The position numbers and the translations under genes are program-made. The notes under the pieces were generated by a model. The model saw only the letters and a list, made by a program, of their open reading frames with translations. It had not been told where the DNA came from and searched no databases. Positions 16,402 through 24,592 of a DNA stretch of 64,000 bases are shown here, piece after piece. Origin of the DNA: Bacteroidota bacterium. Its GTDB lineage: Bacteria > Bacteroidota > Bacteroidia > Bacteroidales > JACABE01. Each line of letters starts with the position of its first letter. The first letter of the stretch is position 1. The stretch is from contig JACABE010000022.1 in assembly GCA_013377005.1 (NCBI GenBank), positions 1-64,000 on the forward strand, given 5' to 3'.

Positions 16402-17367
16402 TTATAAGGCTTTCCAATTATTGTTAACGGGATATCCCCTTAATAAGTCGGCAATTGTCATTCTGTTTTTTCCTGCAATCTGTATTTCTGATAAAAAAAC
16501 ATAGCCATTAGGCGTTGAAATTTTAAGATAAGTTTTATTATCAGTATATATTTTTCCTGAAAATTCATTATTACTTGAAATATTTGCCGTTGCTTTATAT
16601 ATTTTAATATAATATTCAGTTAAATCTTCAGAAATAAGAATTGTATAAGCAGCAGGTGCAGGACTTAAACCTCTGATTTTATTCACAATATCATTGCAGC
16701 TATTTTTCCAGATGATCTTACAATCTTGTTTATGAATTTTGGGAGCTTTGTTTAGTTTGCAGTTGTTAATAAGGATTTCTTGAGAGATTGGTTTTACATT
16801 ATCTGTAAAGATTGCTTCTACAGTTTTTATGATTAATGTTGAGCCTATTGATTTCAATTTATCATATAATTCTCCATAAGTTTCATCATCGTTTATCATA
16901 ACCTTTTTTGAAAAAATAATTTTTCCTTCATCAATATTTTCATTTAAGAAAAAAGTTGTGACACCTGTTTCTTTTTCTCCATTCATAATAGCCCAGTTAA
17001 TAGGCGCAGCTCCACGATAGTCTGGCAGAAGAGATGCATGTAGGTTAAAAGTTCCTAAGCGAGGCATTTGCCATACTTTTGACGGAAGTTTTCTGAAAGC
17101 AACTACAATGAATAAATCTGCATTTAGTGATTGTAAGCTTTGCAGAAATTCCTCATCTGAGAGATTTTCTGGTTGAAGTAGGTTAAGAGTATTTGCTACA
17201 GCAAATGCTTTTAAAGGAGAAGCAGTAATTTTTTTTCCTCGTCCGCTTGGTTTATCAGGTGTGGTTACTACTGCTTTAATATTAAACTGATTTTGTAAAA
17301 GTGCTTCTATCGATGCTACTGCAAAATCAGGTGTTCCAAAAAAAATTATTGATTGTTGAAAAATCAT
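16402..17367 (-). CDS. fmt: Methionyl-tRNA formyltransferase
   Basis: Formylates initiator Met-tRNA with 10-formyl-THF. The N-terminal Rossmann start 'IIFFGTPDFAVASIEALL' is present. The catalytic block 'FNLHASLLPDYRGAAPINWAI' spans residues about 103-125, with the Asn-His-Asp set typical of formyltransferases ('NLHAS' and later 'ETGVTTF'). The C-terminal OB-like domain contains 'KIRGLSPAPAAYT'. Length 321 aa is normal. It lies 13 bp downstream of ribH in the same direction and is probably the last gene of the TPR-ribH-fmt run. Confidence 0.95.
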   Translation of the reverse strand: MIFQQSIIFFGTPDFAVASIEALLQNQFNIKAVVTTPDKPSGRGKKITASPLKAFAVANTLNLLQPENLSDEEFLQSLQSLNADLFIVVAFRKLPSKVWQMPRLGTFNLHASLLPDYRGAAPINWAIMNGEKETGVTTFFLNENIDEGKIIFSKKVMINDDETYGELYDKLKSIGSTLIIKTVEAIFTDNVKPISQEILINNCKLNKAPKIHKQDCKIIWKNSCNDIVNKIRGLSPAPAAYTILISEDLTEYYIKIYKATANISSNNEFSGKIYTDNKTYLKISTPNGYVFLSEIQIAGKNRMTIADLLRGYPVNNNWKAL

Positions 17368-17380
17368 AAAATCTTACTAA

Positions 17381-17881
17381 TTAGGAATTTTCTTCGATAT
17401 CTTGTTGAAAAGCGATCATTTTAATAGCTGTAATTGCAGCTTCAATACCTTTGTTGCCATGCTTTCCCCCCGAACGGTCTTGAGCTTGTTCAATAGTATT
17501 TGTTGTTAACACACCAAAAATAACAGGTGTATTATAATCAGTGTTTAATTTCATTATGCCATCAGCAACTGCATTGCAAATAAAATCAAAATGACGAGTT
17601 TCACCTTGAATTACACATCCTAAGCAAATAACTGCATCAACATCTGTATTTTCCAATACTAATTGAGCACCCATAACGAGTTCAAAACTGCCAGGGACAT
17701 GTTTAACTATAATATTTTCTTTTTTTGCTCCATTTTCAATCAAGCAGTCAAGAGCTCCTTTATAAAGAGATTCAGTAACTTGCTCATTCCATTCAGAAAC
17801 TACAATACCAATAATCATATCTTGGACCTTAGGTATAGTTTGTGAATTGTAAGTTGATAGATTTTTGAGATTTGTTGCCAT
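17381..17881 (-). CDS. ribH: 6,7-dimethyl-8-ribityllumazine synthase
   Basis: The penultimate enzyme of riboflavin synthesis, condensing 5-amino-6-ribitylaminouracil with dihydroxybutanone phosphate in an icosahedral or pentameric assembly. Motifs seen: 'VSEWNEQVTESLYKGA' near residue 28, 'VPGSFELVMGAQ' near 63, the phosphate-binding 'CLGCVIQGETRHFDFIC' near 86-102 with the catalytic His, and 'GVLTTNTIEQAQDRSGGKHGNKG'-type ending near 122. The N-terminus carries about 20 extra residues compared with short forms. It sits between a TPR protein and fmt. No FMN riboswitch is visible upstream. Confidence 0.95.
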   Translation of the reverse strand: MATNLKNLSTYNSQTIPKVQDMIIGIVVSEWNEQVTESLYKGALDCLIENGAKKENIIVKHVPGSFELVMGAQLVLENTDVDAVICLGCVIQGETRHFDFICNAVADGIMKLNTDYNTPVIFGVLTTNTIEQAQDRSGGKHGNKGIEAAITAIKMIAFQQDIEENS

Positions 17882-17903
17882 ATCGTTAATTTTTTATTTT
17901 AAA

Positions 17904-17948
17904 AAACAATGGGCAATTTGCTTATTATATGCAAATTGCCCATTGTTT
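17904..17948 (-). terminator. Strong hairpin between the TPR gene and ribH
   Basis: Perfect 18-bp arms AAACAATGGGCAATTTGC / GCAAATTGCCCATTGTTT, 9-nt loop, followed on the minus strand by a T-run. It should end the TPR transcript at least partly, which makes ribH expression depend on read-through or on a promoter in the 20 bp that remain. Confidence 0.8.
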
Positions 17949-17966
17949 ATGATTTTTTATTATATA

Positions 17967-18656
17967 TTATTGATTTAACATTCCTTTTGCTTTTGCAATG
18001 TATTTATCAATTTCTCTGCTTTCTTGAGATTTGAAAAATTCTTTTTTAATTCTTTCATAAGTTTTTAAAGCATTAGTCCAGTCACCTTTTTCTTCATACA
18101 CAAAGCCAGCTTTCATCAAACTTTGAGGAGAAGAAAAATTATTGATATTTTGATCTGCAGCTTTTAAGTAATATTCAAGAGCTTTATCTAAGTTGTTCAA
18201 TTCTATATATGCATCACCAATTGATGATGTAGCTATTGATGCAACTATTTGATCATCACCATTAAACTTTTCTAAATAATTGATAGCTTCTTGAAATTGC
18301 CCTTTTTTAAGATAAATAATTCCAGTATAATATTTTGCAAGATTTGATGCTTTTGTAATCCCGTAATTATCAATAACTTCAAGAAAACCGATATGTTCAC
18401 CATCTCCATTTAAAGCTAAATCAAGAGAGTCAAGTTCAAAATATTTTTCTGCATAAAACATTTCAGCATGTGCTTTGACTTCCTGAGGTTTGAGATAAAA
18501 TTGTTTAACTCCAAAATATCCCAAAACCAATGCCATCAAGGTTACTAGAACAATAATAATAATCTTTTGATTTTTTTCAATAAATTGTTCTGTTTTACCT
18601 AAAGCTTCTTCTACTGCAATGATTTTTCCTTCAGTACTGTTTTGTTTGTTTGCCAT
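17967..18656 (-). CDS. TPR protein with single membrane anchor (YfgM-like)
   Basis: 229 residues: a short charged N-terminus, one membrane helix 'IIIIVLVTLMALVLGYFGV' (about 33-51) and four to five tetratricopeptide-type helix pairs ('AKYYTGIIYLKKGQFQEAI', 'DAYIELNNLDKALEYYLKA', 'GFVYEEKGDWTNALKTYE'). The topology N-in/C-out places the TPR part in the periplasm, as for YfgM, which works with envelope chaperones. This gene next to ribH is common in the phylum (from memory). It has its own -7 box and shares a divergent intergenic region with rpsA. Confidence 0.8.
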   Translation of the reverse strand: MANKQNSTEGKIIAVEEALGKTEQFIEKNQKIIIIVLVTLMALVLGYFGVKQFYLKPQEVKAHAEMFYAEKYFELDSLDLALNGDGEHIGFLEVIDNYGITKASNLAKYYTGIIYLKKGQFQEAINYLEKFNGDDQIVASIATSSIGDAYIELNNLDKALEYYLKAADQNINNFSSPQSLMKAGFVYEEKGDWTNALKTYERIKKEFFKSQESREIDKYIAKAKGMLNQ

Positions 18657-18676
18657 ATTTTTTTAAATTTAGAGTG

Positions 18677-18684
18677 CAAAATTA
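18677..18684 (-). promoter_or_regulatory. -7 box for the TPR gene
   Basis: TAATTTTG on the minus strand, 20 nt before the start at 18656. Most of the 336-bp divergent region 18657-18992 between this and the rpsA promoter is AT-rich with no ORF. Confidence 0.6.
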
Positions 18685-18867
18685 AAAAAAAAATTAGAAT
18701 ACGTAACAATATTTTTATACAATGAATTTTTTAGTTTAAAAACATTACATAAAATTCTGAAATTAAATGAATAATTCAAATCATACTATAGAAAGCATTT
18801 TAAAGAAAAATCATTAAAAAAATGAATAATCTTTTTGAAATCAGTTTTTTATTTAAAATACTTTTCA

Positions 18868-18875
18868 TAATTTTG
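18868..18875 (+). promoter_or_regulatory. -7 box for rpsA
   Basis: TAATTTTG fits TAnnTTTG and would give a leader of about 110 nt ahead of the S1 start codon. Confidence 0.6.
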
Positions 18876-18962
18876 CACTCCAATTTTTGAATTATGTTTT
18901 TACTATATTAATGTATTCATAATCTACAAATTGAGTATATAGTTAACTTTATTTATTAACCA

Positions 18963-18978
18963 GGTAGTTTTGACTACC
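18963..18978 (+). promoter_or_regulatory. Stem-loop just upstream of the rpsA start
   Basis: GGTAGT-TTTG-ACTACC, a perfect 6-bp stem with a tetraloop ending 14 nt before the ATG. No T-tract follows, so it is not a terminator. Its place suggests translational control of S1, as S1 is autoregulated in E. coli. This is inference. Confidence 0.4.
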
Positions 18979-18992
18979 ACAAAAAGAATGAA

Positions 18993-21134
18993 ATGACAGA
19001 CGAATTAAATGTCAACCAAGAAGCTGAAAACAGCGAAGAAATCACAAATCAATTAGACGAACAAGTTGTGGATGCAGCTAAAGAAGAAGAAGTTGCAATA
19101 GCTGAAAATGCTGCGCAAGCAGAAGCTGAAGAAGTTGTTCCTCAAATTGAAACAGTAAAAGAAGAAGTTGCTGTTGTTGAAGAACCTGTTACTAAAGTTC
19201 CAACTAAACCTCGTTACGTTAAAGAAGTAATTTCTCTTGAAGATTTCGATTGGGATGCTATCGGAAAAAAACAATTAAATTATTCTTCCGATGAAAGAAA
19301 AAAATTAGAAGATGTTTACGACAAAACATTTAGCCAAATTGTAGAACAAGAAGTTGTTGATGGTATTGTAGTTGCTAAAAATAACCGTGAAGTTGTTGTT
19401 AACATTGGTTTTAAATCTGATGGTGTTATTCCTCTTTCAGAAACAAGATATAATCCTAATTTAAAAATTGGTGATACAATTGAAGTATATGTAGAAAGTC
19501 AAGAAGATGTAAATGGTCAATTAATACTTTCACATAAAAAAGCAAGATTATTAAAATCATGGGATAGAGTTAATAAAGCATTCGAAACTCAGGAAATTAT
19601 TACCGGTTATGTTAAATGCAGAACTAAAGGTGGTTTAATCGTTGATGTTTTTGGAATTGAAGCTTTCTTACCAGGTTCACAAATTGATGTGAAACCAATC
19701 AGAGATTATGATATTTTTGTTGAAAAAAATATGGAATTCAAGGTTGTGAAAATTAACCATGAATACAAAAATGTAGTTGTTTCTCATAAAGCTCTTATCG
19801 AAGACGAAATTGAACAACAAAAAGCTGATATTATTGCTAAACTTGAAAAAGGACAGGTACTTGAAGGTACTGTTAAAAATATTACTTCTTATGGAGTATT
19901 CATTGATTTAGGTGGTGTTGACGGTTTAGTTCATATTACTGATTTATCATGGGGTAGAATTAATCATCCAGAAGAGATTGTTACATTGGATGAAAAAATC
20001 AATGTTGTTATTCTTGATTTTGACGAAAACAAAAAACGTATTGCTTTAGGTTTAAAACAATTAACTCCTCATCCTTGGGATGCTTTAGATGCTAAGCTTG
20101 CTGTTGGTGATAAAATTAAAGGAAAAGTTGTTGTTATAGCTGATTATGGTGCATTTATGGAAATCGTTCCTGGTGTTGAAGGTTTAATCCACGTTTCAGA
20201 AATGTCATGGTCGCAACATTTAAGAACTGCTCACGATTTCTTGAAAATTGGAAATGAAGTTGAAGCTGTTATCTTAACATTGGATCGCGAAGAAAGAAAA
20301 ATGTCATTAGGTATTAAACAATTAATTCCAGATCCTTGGACAAATATTGCTGATAAATATCCTTTGAAATCTAAACATAATGCTGTTGTTCGAAACTTTA
20401 CCAATTTTGGTATTTTTGTTGAATTAGAAGAAGGTGTTGACGGATTAATTCACATTTCTGATCTTTCTTGGTCTAAGAAAATTAAACATCCAGCTGAATT
20501 TACTAAAATTGGTGATTCAATTGAAGTAATCGTATTAGAAGTAGATAGCGAAAACAGACGTTTAAGTTTAGGTCATAAACAATTAGAAGAAAATCCATGG
20601 GAAATCTTCGAAACTGTTTTTACAGTTGATTCAATTCATAAAGGAACCATCGTAAGTTCATCTGATAAAGGTGCTATTATAGCTTTACCTTATGGTGTTG
20701 AAGGTTTTGCACCACTTCGTCATTTGGTGAAAGAGGATGGAAGTAATGCTAAAACTGATGAAGCTATTGATTTTAAAGTCTTAGAATTTTCAAAAGACAG
20801 CAAGAAAATTATTGTTTCTCATTCTAAAATTTTCCAGGATGTTGCCAATGAAGAAAAATCAAAAGCAGATACTGATAACAAGCGCAAAGAAAGAGATCAG
20901 AAAAAAAGCGTTAAACAAAACAACGATAATTTAGAAAGATCTACTTTAGGCGATATCGAAGCTTTATCAAACTTGAAATCTGAAATGCAAAAATCAGAAA
21001 TGGAAAAATTAGAAGCCATGACAAAAAGAGCTGAGGATAAAAAAGCTAAAAAAGTTGCACCAGAAGTTGTTGAAGAAAAAGAAGCAACTCCTGAAACTGA
21101 AAATACTCCAGATGTAGAATCTACGATTGAATAA
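18993..21134 (+). CDS. rpsA: 30S ribosomal protein S1
   Basis: A six-domain S1 protein that binds mRNA on the 30S subunit. The first ~75 residues are an acidic Ala/Glu-rich extension. OB-fold S1 repeats then follow, the clearest being 'GQVLEGTVKNITSYGVFIDL' (about 288), 'KIKGKVVVIADYGAFMEI' (about 372), 'NAVVRNFTNFGIFVEL' (about 462) and 'IHKGTIVSSSDKGAIIAL' (about 548), each closing with 'HISDLSW'- or 'VSEMSW'-like motifs. About 90 charged residues form the C-terminus. The 713-aa length is above the ~560 of E. coli because of both tails. S1 matters especially here because initiation in this phylum rarely uses Shine-Dalgarno pairing. Ends at a strong terminator. Confidence 0.95.
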   Translation: MTDELNVNQEAENSEEITNQLDEQVVDAAKEEEVAIAENAAQAEAEEVVPQIETVKEEVAVVEEPVTKVPTKPRYVKEVISLEDFDWDAIGKKQLNYSSDERKKLEDVYDKTFSQIVEQEVVDGIVVAKNNREVVVNIGFKSDGVIPLSETRYNPNLKIGDTIEVYVESQEDVNGQLILSHKKARLLKSWDRVNKAFETQEIITGYVKCRTKGGLIVDVFGIEAFLPGSQIDVKPIRDYDIFVEKNMEFKVVKINHEYKNVVVSHKALIEDEIEQQKADIIAKLEKGQVLEGTVKNITSYGVFIDLGGVDGLVHITDLSWGRINHPEEIVTLDEKINVVILDFDENKKRIALGLKQLTPHPWDALDAKLAVGDKIKGKVVVIADYGAFMEIVPGVEGLIHVSEMSWSQHLRTAHDFLKIGNEVEAVILTLDREERKMSLGIKQLIPDPWTNIADKYPLKSKHNAVVRNFTNFGIFVELEEGVDGLIHISDLSWSKKIKHPAEFTKIGDSIEVIVLEVDSENRRLSLGHKQLEENPWEIFETVFTVDSIHKGTIVSSSDKGAIIALPYGVEGFAPLRHLVKEDGSNAKTDEAIDFKVLEFSKDSKKIIVSHSKIFQDVANEEKSKADTDNKRKERDQKKSVKQNNDNLERSTLGDIEALSNLKSEMQKSEMEKLEAMTKRAEDKKAKKVAPEVVEEKEATPETENTPDVESTIE

Positions 21135-21153
21135 GAGTATTCTTAACTATATT

Positions 21154-21180
21154 AAAATCCCGGCTAGCCGGGATTTTTTT
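21154..21180 (+). terminator. rpsA terminator
   Basis: Perfect palindrome AAAATCCCGGC-TA-GCCGGGATTTT followed by T's. The GC-rich core stands out in this AT-rich genome. Confidence 0.92.
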
Positions 21181-21238
21181 TTTGGCTTGTCTTATTATTC
21201 TTAAAAAGAATGTAAATTTGTAAATTAAAATCATTTCT

Positions 21239-22165
21239 ATGAAACCTTTTTCTGTTACAATATTGGGTTGTGGGTCTGCAACTCCTTCCAAAACAAGAAA
21301 TCCAAGTGCTCAGATAGTTAATATTCACGACAGATTAATGATGATTGATTGCGGTGAAGGTTCACAAATGCAAATGCGTAGATTTTACATTAAAAATAAC
21401 CGAATCAATCATATTTTTATCAGTCATTTACATGGCGATCATTATTTAGGTTTAATGGGCTTATTGTTTACTTATCATTTGTTTGGGAGAACTGAAGAAA
21501 TGCATATTTATGCTCCGCAAGAATTGAAAGACGTTATTGATTTACAATTGAAAGTTTCAAATTCACAATTATTATACCCGTTGATTTTTCATCCTATTAC
21601 ATCCAATACTAAAACGTTATTACTTGAAAACAATACGTTTAAGGTGTTTTCGTTTCCGGTTCAACACAGTGTTAACTGCTGGGGTTTTGTATTTGAAGAA
21701 AAAAATTGTGGATATAAAATTAATAAAGAATTTATTACTCAGGAAAAGCCAACTATTGAAGAGATTCAAAGCATTAAGCAAGGTGCAGACTTTATTAATT
21801 CGCAAGGTGTGGTTTTTGAAAATTCTGATATTGTATTGCCTGCTGACTTGTTAAGGAGTTATGCGTATAGCTCAGATACTATTTATGATGAAAATATTAT
21901 TCCATTTATTGAAAACACTTCATTATTATACCACGAAGCTACTTTTATGCATGACAAAGCTGACGTAGCCAAACAAAAATTTCATACAACAGCCAAAGAA
22001 GCAGCTACAATAGCTTATAAAGCTAAGGCTAAAAAGCTGATTATTGGTCATTTTTCAGCCCGTTATGATGATAATTTGGCTTTATTAGCCGAAGCTCGCG
22101 AATATTTCCCCAATACCATTGCTGCTGAAGATGGGTTAAAGGTGGAAATAAATGTTGAGTTATGA
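21239..22165 (+). CDS. rnz: Ribonuclease Z
   Basis: A metallo-beta-lactamase-fold endonuclease that trims the 3' end of pre-tRNA. It has the 'GCGSATPSKTRNPSAQ' N-terminal signature, 'IDCGEGSQMQMRR' near 36, the zinc motif 'ISHLHGDHYLGL' near 60-71, a later His in 'FPVQHSVNCWGF', and 'LYHEATFMHD' and 'IGHFSARY' supplying further ligands. Length 308 aa is typical of the dimeric short form. It follows rpsA, a pairing I recall from other Bacteroidales, but has its own transcription unit since a terminator intervenes. Its TGA stop is the first triplet of a TGAATGA array. Confidence 0.95.
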   Translation: MKPFSVTILGCGSATPSKTRNPSAQIVNIHDRLMMIDCGEGSQMQMRRFYIKNNRINHIFISHLHGDHYLGLMGLLFTYHLFGRTEEMHIYAPQELKDVIDLQLKVSNSQLLYPLIFHPITSNTKTLLLENNTFKVFSFPVQHSVNCWGFVFEEKNCGYKINKEFITQEKPTIEEIQSIKQGADFINSQGVVFENSDIVLPADLLRSYAYSSDTIYDENIIPFIENTSLLYHEATFMHDKADVAKQKFHTTAKEAATIAYKAKAKKLIIGHFSARYDDNLALLAEAREYFPNTIAAEDGLKVEINVEL

Positions 22166-22183
22166 ATGATGAATGATGAATGA
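22163..22183 (+). repeat. TGAATGA heptamer array on the rnz stop codon
   Basis: Three exact copies of TGAATGA; the first TGA is the rnz stop codon. Confidence 0.8.
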
Positions 22184-22194
22184 GTTTGTCTAAT

Positions 22195-23070
22195 TTATTC
22201 CTTCACAAATTTACTTTGCATACTATTAGTATCATTATTTACTTTTACTACATATATGCCTTTGGCAAAAGATGCAATATTAAGCTCTGTTTGTGGCTGT
22301 TTTATGCTTTGTTGCAAAAGCAGTTTTCCTTGTACATCGTAAATGGAAACGGTGGTGTTTTGCAGTTTGGTAAGTTGTTGGAGGTTTATAATTAAGTTAG
22401 AAGTGGCAGGGTTGGGGTAGATTAATATGTTTGGAGTTATCATTTCATAATTATTTATTGATAGAGTTGTAGTATCTGGAAACCCACAGGATACCGTATC
22501 TTTTTTATAATAAACTAGATAATATCCATCATCAATTTGTGGATATCCTGCATATTGATGAATGGATTCAACCAGTCCCAAACCCTCACCATATTGATAG
22601 CTATAATAATTACCTTCAAAAATGCAATGTATGCATGCCGTATATTTATAAGTTAATTTCCCGCACCATCGGGATGAATATGAAGATAAATAACTAAACG
22701 AATTGCCTACTGTATCATAAATAGGCCAATTTATATATGCTGAATCAAAAGTTGTATTAAGATCTGTATAAAAAACAGTATCATTGTATGAGTTGAAGAA
22801 ATAATCAAGATGAGAAACAGGATTGCTGCTAAATTGAGTATAATAATTGTTAAAATGCCTTATATAAAAGACCGTATCGTTTAGTGCTGAGAAATGTTTT
22901 CCAACAATAGTAAATCTTGTAGCATTAATAGGAGTGTAAGAGTCTTTATAATGAAATTGATCATAAATATTGAAATCATAAATTTGTCCTTTTGTTAATG
23001 TAGTTTGACCCTTTAATAAAGGGGTTATGATTATAAATAGTATTAATATGTAAAGTTTTTTCATAATCAT
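22195..23070 (-). CDS. Secreted protein with T9SS type A sorting domain
   Basis: 291 residues with signal peptide 'MKKLYILILFIIITPLLKG'. The central ~190 residues are rich in Tyr, Phe, Asp and Ser with no family I recognise ('FYIRHFNNYYTQFSSNP'). The sorting domain starts at 'ILIYPNPATSNLIINL' and ends 'SKFVKE'. At DNA level that last 230 bp closely matches 462-692 and the end of the next gene, so the three C-termini share a recent origin. Gene and upstream leader repeat the arrangement of the neighbour at 23148-24506, including a 33-bp palindrome about 35 nt before the start. Confidence 0.8.
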   Translation of the reverse strand: MIMKKLYILILFIIITPLLKGQTTLTKGQIYDFNIYDQFHYKDSYTPINATRFTIVGKHFSALNDTVFYIRHFNNYYTQFSSNPVSHLDYFFNSYNDTVFYTDLNTTFDSAYINWPIYDTVGNSFSYLSSYSSRWCGKLTYKYTACIHCIFEGNYYSYQYGEGLGLVESIHQYAGYPQIDDGYYLVYYKKDTVSCGFPDTTTLSINNYEMITPNILIYPNPATSNLIINLQQLTKLQNTTVSIYDVQGKLLLQQSIKQPQTELNIASFAKGIYVVKVNNDTNSMQSKFVKE

Positions 23071-23105
23071 TGTTTTAGGTTGTTGTTGTTTGTGTATTTG
23101 TATTG

Positions 23106-23138
23106 AAACCTGACAGGTTTTTAAAACCTGTCAGGTTT
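23106..23138. repeat. 33-bp perfect palindromic repeat, copy 1
   Basis: AAACCTGACAGGTTTT-T-AAAACCTGTCAGGTTT: 16-bp arms that are themselves nearly palindromic. It lies between two T9SS genes and is identical to the copy at 24549-24581. It could terminate transcription of the gene before it. Confidence 0.9.
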
Positions 23139-23147
23139 GAGTTTTGT

Positions 23148-24506
23148 TTATTCCTTCACCAATTTACTTTGTATGCTATTATTATCATTATTTACTTTTA
23201 CTACATATATACCTTTGGCAAAAGATGCAATATTAAGTTCTGTTTGTGGCAGTGTTATGCTTTGTTGTAAGAGTAGTTTTCCTTGTACATCGTAAATGGA
23301 AACGGTAGTGTTTTGTAGCTTGGTTATTTGTTGTAGGTTTATGGTTAGTATGTTAGTGGCAGGGTTGGGGTAGATGTTAATTTGTTTATTATTGTTTTCT
23401 ATTATCCCAGTTGTAAACGAAACAAAGTGGGCTTCATAACGAGAAGTTGGACCTAAGTCATAAATGAGCCCTTCAGAAGAATAAACTCCCAAATTAACAC
23501 CCATATATAATAGCCAATTATTATTTTGCCATATTTCATACTTACCTGTTATTGAGTTTCCATGTGTATCATAAATAAAGGTAATTTTATTAGCATTTAA
23601 CCAAGTATTATTTTCCCAGCTTTCACATAATTTACAAATCAGATTTTTATCTATATCGTATGTATAAGTATTTTTAGGAAAAACTACCCATGAATTGTTT
23701 TGCCAGTGTTCCCATAAAACAGTAAGATAATTTCCATTGGCAACATAAGTGTAAGTATATTTATTATTATTTTCCCAAGCATTATTTTGCCATACTTCAT
23801 CTATTTCAGTAAGTAAATTGCCGTTGATATCAAAAGTATATATTTCATTACTACTATTTTCCCAAACATTGTTTTGCCATACTTCGGATAAAGAAGTAAG
23901 CAAATTTCCATTGGCATCGTATGAATAAGTTTCTTTAAAATTATTTATCCATGCGTTGTTTTGCCAAAATTCACATAAAGAAGCAAGCCTATTCCCATTT
24001 GTATCATAATTATCTGTGAATTTGGAAAAATTTACCCATGCATTGTTTAGCCAAGATTCATGTAATTCATTAATTATATTCCCATTAGTATTGTATGTAT
24101 AAGTAGATTTAAAATAATTTACCAATTGATTGTTTTGCTCTTCTTCCCATAATTCAGTAAGCTGATTTCCATTTGCATCATAAGTATAAGTATATTTATT
24201 ACTATTTATCCAAGTATTGTTATACCATAATTCTGATAATTGAGTAAGAACATTTCCATTATTATTAAATGTTTGTGTTATTCTTTTATAAAAATTATTG
24301 CTAATATCAAAGGTAACTATGGTATCATAATTCCAGGTGATTGAATTGGTCGATTTTTGTTTAAGGTTTTTATGATTAGGGAAATTATCGTGGAGTGGAT
24401 TATTAATTGCTTCCTTGCCTAAGTTAGTTATAGGATGATTTTTCTGCTGTGCATTTGCAATATTAAATGCAAATAATGCAATCATTAATATGTAAATTCT
24501 TTTCAT
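23148..24506 (-). CDS. YDANGN-repeat T9SS surface protein
   Basis: 452 residues with signal peptide 'MKRIYILMIALFAFNIANA'. From about residue 60 to 345 it has eight or so tandem repeats of ~36 residues built on 'YTYDANGNxLTxLxExWQNNxW', which look like Rhs/YD-type beta repeats. A type A sorting domain follows ('NIYPNPATNILTIN' near 378, ending 'SKLVKE'). The product is expected on the cell surface, possibly in adhesion or carbohydrate binding, which is inference from the repeat type. It is the intact paralogue of the broken gene at the left end of the window. Repeats are similar at DNA level, so copy number may change by slippage. Confidence 0.85.
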   Translation of the reverse strand: MKRIYILMIALFAFNIANAQQKNHPITNLGKEAINNPLHDNFPNHKNLKQKSTNSITWNYDTIVTFDISNNFYKRITQTFNNNGNVLTQLSELWYNNTWINSNKYTYTYDANGNQLTELWEEEQNNQLVNYFKSTYTYNTNGNIINELHESWLNNAWVNFSKFTDNYDTNGNRLASLCEFWQNNAWINNFKETYSYDANGNLLTSLSEVWQNNVWENSSNEIYTFDINGNLLTEIDEVWQNNAWENNNKYTYTYVANGNYLTVLWEHWQNNSWVVFPKNTYTYDIDKNLICKLCESWENNTWLNANKITFIYDTHGNSITGKYEIWQNNNWLLYMGVNLGVYSSEGLIYDLGPTSRYEAHFVSFTTGIIENNNKQINIYPNPATNILTINLQQITKLQNTTVSIYDVQGKLLLQQSITLPQTELNIASFAKGIYVVKVNNDNNSIQSKLVKE

Positions 24507-24548
24507 AATCTCTTTTGTTTAAAATTGTTGTTTGTGTATTTGTTTGCG

Positions 24549-24581
24549 AAACCTGACAGGTTTTTAAAACCTGTCAGGTTT
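24549..24581. repeat. 33-bp perfect palindromic repeat, copy 2
   Basis: Identical to the copy at 23106-23138, placed 42 nt before the start of the 23148-24506 gene and just after the stop of the DUF6261 gene. Confidence 0.9.
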
Positions 24582-24592
24582 GAACCAAAACA

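Noticed and set aside
22195-24506. Rhs-type toxin with immunity gene
   Set aside because: The YDANGN repeats are Rhs-like, but there is no RHS core end, no toxin tip and no immunity gene; it ends in a T9SS sorting domain.
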